DNA of 20,000 bases from Stramonita haemastoma (Eukaryota; Mollusca; Gastropoda; Neogastropoda; Muricidae): contig CM060320.1 in NCBI GenBank assembly GCA_030674155.1, positions 16,721,252 through 16,741,251 of the forward strand, in the 5' to 3' direction. The notes beneath the pieces are model-generated. The model was not told the DNA's origin, made no database searches, and saw only the letters and a program-made list of their open reading frames with translations. Positions 17,526 through 20,000 of the stretch are shown piece after piece; the first letter of the stretch is position 1, and every line of letters begins with the position of its first letter. A program made the position numbers and the translations under genes.

Positions 17526-17679
17526 AGCAGTTCAGTCAACCTGTATTGTATGTGAGAGGGCCGGATGTTGTCTTATATAAAGGCACAATCTGTCGAAAGT
17601 GTTCTTAATGTCTCAAACGTGTTGTTATTGTTGGTTTGTTGGGGGGGGGGGGGGGTCGTTCCTCTGCTAAAACTCCTAA
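17025..17679. other. No gene; C/A and G homopolymers
   Basis: Mostly unassigned sequence. A long C run passes into an A run near 17492-17526, and a G run lies at 17641-17655. No open frame with recognisable content. Confidence 0.5.
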
Positions 17680-17766
17680 GGTAAAAAGGTAAAGGTGTCC
17701 CATAACCTAGGCGGTCATAAGGGAGCGAGAGCATCAGAGACCTCAGCTTCTCTAGGGGCTAGCATA
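17680..17766 (-). mobile_element. tRNA/5S chimeric SINE, copy C, 3' fragment
   Basis: Minus-strand match to the last part of the family: AGAGAAGCTGAGGTCTCTGA-type, GAGCGA/TCGCTCCC, and TTATGGGACACCTTTACC with a CTTTAC-type tail. The tRNA and 5S parts are absent, as in a 5'-truncated insertion. Confidence 0.8.
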
Positions 17767-18384
17767 CTTCAAGTTTCAGAACATTTAAATACAGTCAGAA
17801 GTTTAACAGCTTCCACAAGTAAGGTACAAACAAAAATGAGCAGCTCGTATGTTCGATATAGCGCTGCAGGGCTGTTGAGTAATGGTTGACAGGTTTTGTG
17901 TTGTCTGTGTTTACAGACAGCTTGTAGTTATCAGCGACACTGATAAATCGCTGCATGACATTATCGCAACCTGGCAAATATTATCACTTTATCCTAGGGT
18001 CTATTCATTTTATTGACAGTAGAATAACAAAACAGTCAGACACATTTTTTTCTAGGCAGAGTCCATTGATTAATCTTCCCAAACAATAGCAAGGTCAAGG
18101 ACATTTGTACAAGGGGAAAAAGAATGAAAATGGTGCTCAAAGACACAACACTTCACTTTTCCTTTCCACTGTTTTCTTCCCTACCTGTTTACATCTGCAT
18201 CAAAAGAAAAAAAAAGTCCCATTAGTTGTTTACTTTTCGTTCTTTGGCTGGATGAAGCTCGAGGTTCACCAATTTTGAGAATTTGATAATGCGACCTTTT
18301 TTTCCGTTAAGGGAGCCATTCTGATTTCGGGGAATGATGGTCTAAACACGACACCAGGGTAGTGTCGGTTTTTTTTTTTTTAAT
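17767..18384. other. No gene seen
   Basis: Unassigned single-copy-looking sequence with a small inverted repeat around TGTCTGTGTTTACAGACAG (17903-17921). No coding or element signal. Confidence 0.5.
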
Positions 18385-18520
18385 TTTGTCTTCCGAGGCA
18401 CAAATGGCCTACACTTCCAAAACGTAGAACGGGTTTTAATGTGTTGCAAGATGTTCTGCGTGTTTTCCTCCCAAACAAGACCTTGGTTCATAGTCTCATC
18501 CAAAGAACATTTGATGGAGT
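18385..18520 (-). mobile_element. SINE family 2, copy e, diverged fragment
   Basis: On the minus strand this carries GATGAGACTATGAACCA, CAGAACATCTTGC, AAACCCGTTCTACGTTTTGG and GTGTAGGCCATTTGTGC, in the same order as copies c and d. It lacks the tRNA head. Confidence 0.65.
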
Positions 18521-18589
18521 GGAGTAGTCGGTACTACTGACGTTCACTCACGGGGGGAAAAAAACTCCCGTATAAGGTATCGATAAGTT

Positions 18590-18838
18590 AGCAGTATTGA
18601 GCGTGGTTGCCAATTGGATGGGTGACCGTTTGCGCTCCTTGGCTACAGTACAGTTCCCCCAGTTTACCCAGCTGTAAATGGTACCTGCCCTCTTTAGAGT
18701 CAGGGAAGGTAAAGCAGGGAGGGAGAGGAGATGAGCGCCGCCCTCAATATGCTGGCCCCTAGAGAAGCTGAGGTCTCTGACGCCTCGCTCCCCTACGACC
18801 ACATAGGTTATGGGACTCCTTTACCTTTACCTTTTTAC
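18590..18838 (+). mobile_element. tRNA/5S chimeric SINE, copy D, 5'-truncated
   Basis: Starts inside the 5S-like part (GTTAGCAGTATTGAGCGTGG, GGATGGGTGACCG), keeps the full body, and ends in CCTTTACCTTTACC, showing that the family tail is a CTTTAC repeat. It is followed at once by another SINE head on the opposite strand. Confidence 0.85.
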
Positions 18839-18908
18839 AGGTACCGCGGAGGTGGGTCGATCTCGGGGCCCACAGATCACGCGCGAAACGCTCTAACCAC
18901 TTGGCCCT
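18837..18908 (-). mobile_element. tRNA-like SINE head
   Basis: On the minus strand an A-box-like AAGTGGTTAGAGC (18902-18890) and a B-box-like GAGATCGACCC (18864-18854) are spaced as in a tRNA. No full cloverleaf with paired acceptor stem is evident, so it is a SINE head or tRNA relic and not a functional tRNA gene. Confidence 0.6.
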
Positions 18909-18909
18909 C

Positions 18910-19167
18910 CCCCATCCCTCCCCTAGCCCCACCCCCACCCCCACCCCATCTTCACATTATAAAAGAAAGTTACCACACTCAGGGACATGTTTTTCCTCTT
19001 GTTCGCCAGTTTTTCCTAGACCCATCCCTACGCATTATCTATCACCCAGGGCAGGAAAACAAAGCCATGGAGCCCATGACATAAGAGACGAATCCAAACT
19101 CTTCAGCTGCTGTAGCCATGACTCACACCAAAAACAACCCCATCAAATTCCACTAGCAGTGTTTGTC
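18910..19167. other. No gene seen
   Basis: C-rich stretch (18905-18950), then unassigned sequence. Confidence 0.5.
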
Positions 19168-19435
19168 CAAAGATGGGATCTTTTTCTTCTTCTTCTTTCT
19201 TCTTCTTCTTCTTCTTCTTCTTCTATCCCGTAGTCTATTTAGACCGTAGGGGCGCCACGGAAGACCTCGCAACCAGCTCTCTCCATTTCCCTCTGTCCTC
19301 GACCTTTCTCAGGGTGTTACTCAGCCTGAGGCCCGTCCACTCTCGGATGTTGTCCTCCCATCTCTTTCTCTGCCTGCCTCTCCTTCTCCCGCCTTGCACA
19401 GATCCTGTCCTGTTATAAAGCTGTGTCTGGCACTG
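19168..19435 (-). pseudogene. RTE-like LINE ORF2 C-terminal relic with (GAA)n tail
   Basis: Minus-strand frame from about 19435 to TAG at 19237-19235. It encodes RGRQRKRWEDNIREWTGLRL and then VEDRGKWRELVARSSVAPL, a C-terminal signature common to RTE-type LINE ORF2 proteins. Only about 65 codons remain, so it is a 5'-truncated copy with no RT domain. Only about 11 bases separate the stop from the GAA repeat (19224-19170), which fits the very short 3'UTR and simple-repeat tail of RTE elements. Confidence 0.75.
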
Positions 19436-19442
19436 AGCACTG

Positions 19443-19810
19443 GGGACGGCATCGCCTAGTGGTTAGACCATTGCGCTCGCCATCTAACAGCCCGCGTTCG
19501 AACCTATGTTCAAGCCACCACCGAGACGCACCTTCAAGGGTTTTTTTTCCTCTGGAGTTAACATCAGTGCCTACTCCACTCCCTCCCAAAGTCCTTTGGA
19601 TGAGACTTTGAACCAGGCTCCTATGTGCGAATGCGCGTTGAATATCTCACGCACATGTTTAAAACCTGTTCTGCCTTCCGGAAGAGTAGGCCATTGTATG
19701 GTGGTGGGAACGGATGACAAAATTTACGAAATTGCATGCACACACAGACTAGTTGCAAAAATATGAGTAGCTCATTCATTATACTCACAGTAGGATAATT
19801 TTAATAAATA
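19443..19810 (+). mobile_element. SINE family 2, copy d, full-length-looking
   Basis: Best copy of the family. The tRNA head has an A box TAGTGGTTAGAC (19457-19468) and a B box GCGTTCGAACC (19494-19504). The body follows (GGAGTTAACATCAGTGCCTA, AAAGTCCTTTGGATGAGACT, GGAAGAGTAGGCCATTGT, GGTGGGAACGGATGACA), then an AT-rich 3' end near 19790-19810. Pol III transcription from the internal boxes is expected by analogy. Confidence 0.8.
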
Positions 19811-20000
19811 GATTCACCAAAACTTACGACTACTTCCCTGCCTAAGAGATGCAAAGCCCGCTTCCCTTGTTTTCAAAGACCAGTCATAAAAAACTCATAA
19901 GAAACAACAATCAGAATCATCTCCGCTCTGTGCAGTACAGACCCGTTCAATTGGAACAAAGGTCCTAGCAGTAGCAGCAGCAGCAGTAGCAGTGCTCTCA
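19811..20000. other. No gene; CAG repeat at edge
   Basis: Unassigned sequence ending in a short CAG/TAG trinucleotide run (about 19966-19993) at the window edge. Confidence 0.5.

Noticed and set aside
18837..18908. Intact tRNA gene on the minus strand
   Set aside because: A and B boxes are recognisable, but acceptor-stem pairing and a clear anticodon arm are not; it adjoins other SINE copies.

Overview
The window is eukaryotic, repeat-dense DNA with no recognisable host gene. The best guess is a mollusc, probably a gastropod. That rests on several tRNA-derived SINE families of a type I associate with mollusc genomes, very long CT, TCTG, CA and ATT microsatellites, and an APE-type LINE carrying a 2A-like peptide. 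The species cannot be fixed from this sequence alone.

Layout. Positions 1-7933 are a patchwork of microsatellites, two minisatellites and SINE/LINE fragments. These include a tRNA-headed SINE (1203-1496), a SINE that joins a tRNA-like 5' half to a 5S rRNA-like segment (1497-1785), and a second tRNA-headed SINE family with several copies, one carrying a very short nested LINE tail. There is also a 24-bp Asp/Glu-coding minisatellite (4082-4862) and the 3' end of another LINE (about 5400-5500). Positions 13484-20000 are similar: microsatellites, an 18-bp CTG-rich minisatellite (15899-16530), three more copies of the tRNA/5S SINE (one with clear target-site duplications), two more copies of the second SINE family, and the C-terminal relic of an RTE-like ORF2 (19235-19435).

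The centrepiece is one LINE insertion at 7934-13470, bounded by an identical 13-bp direct repeat. Its 5' part (short 5'UTR, ORF1 and the start of ORF2) lies on the minus strand. The rest of ORF2 and the 3' end lie on the plus strand. The inner breakpoints meet in frame at a shared Phe codon, which fits a twin-priming 5' inversion of an otherwise nearly full-length element.

ORF1 encodes a hydrophobic leader ending in a 2A-like motif (DVELNPGP), then a coiled coil, an RRM-like domain and a C-terminal domain of L1-ORF1p type. ORF2 encodes a long acidic linker, an APE endonuclease, a reverse transcriptase with a FADD box and a C-terminal Cys/His knuckle. Five one-base frame breaks, mostly in homopolymers, are the only damage I see apart from the inversion, so the copy is either young or affected by assembly errors. 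In the intact element ORF1 would act as RNA chaperone and ORF2 as the target-primed reverse transcription enzyme. The 2A-like leader would either release or target ORF1p.
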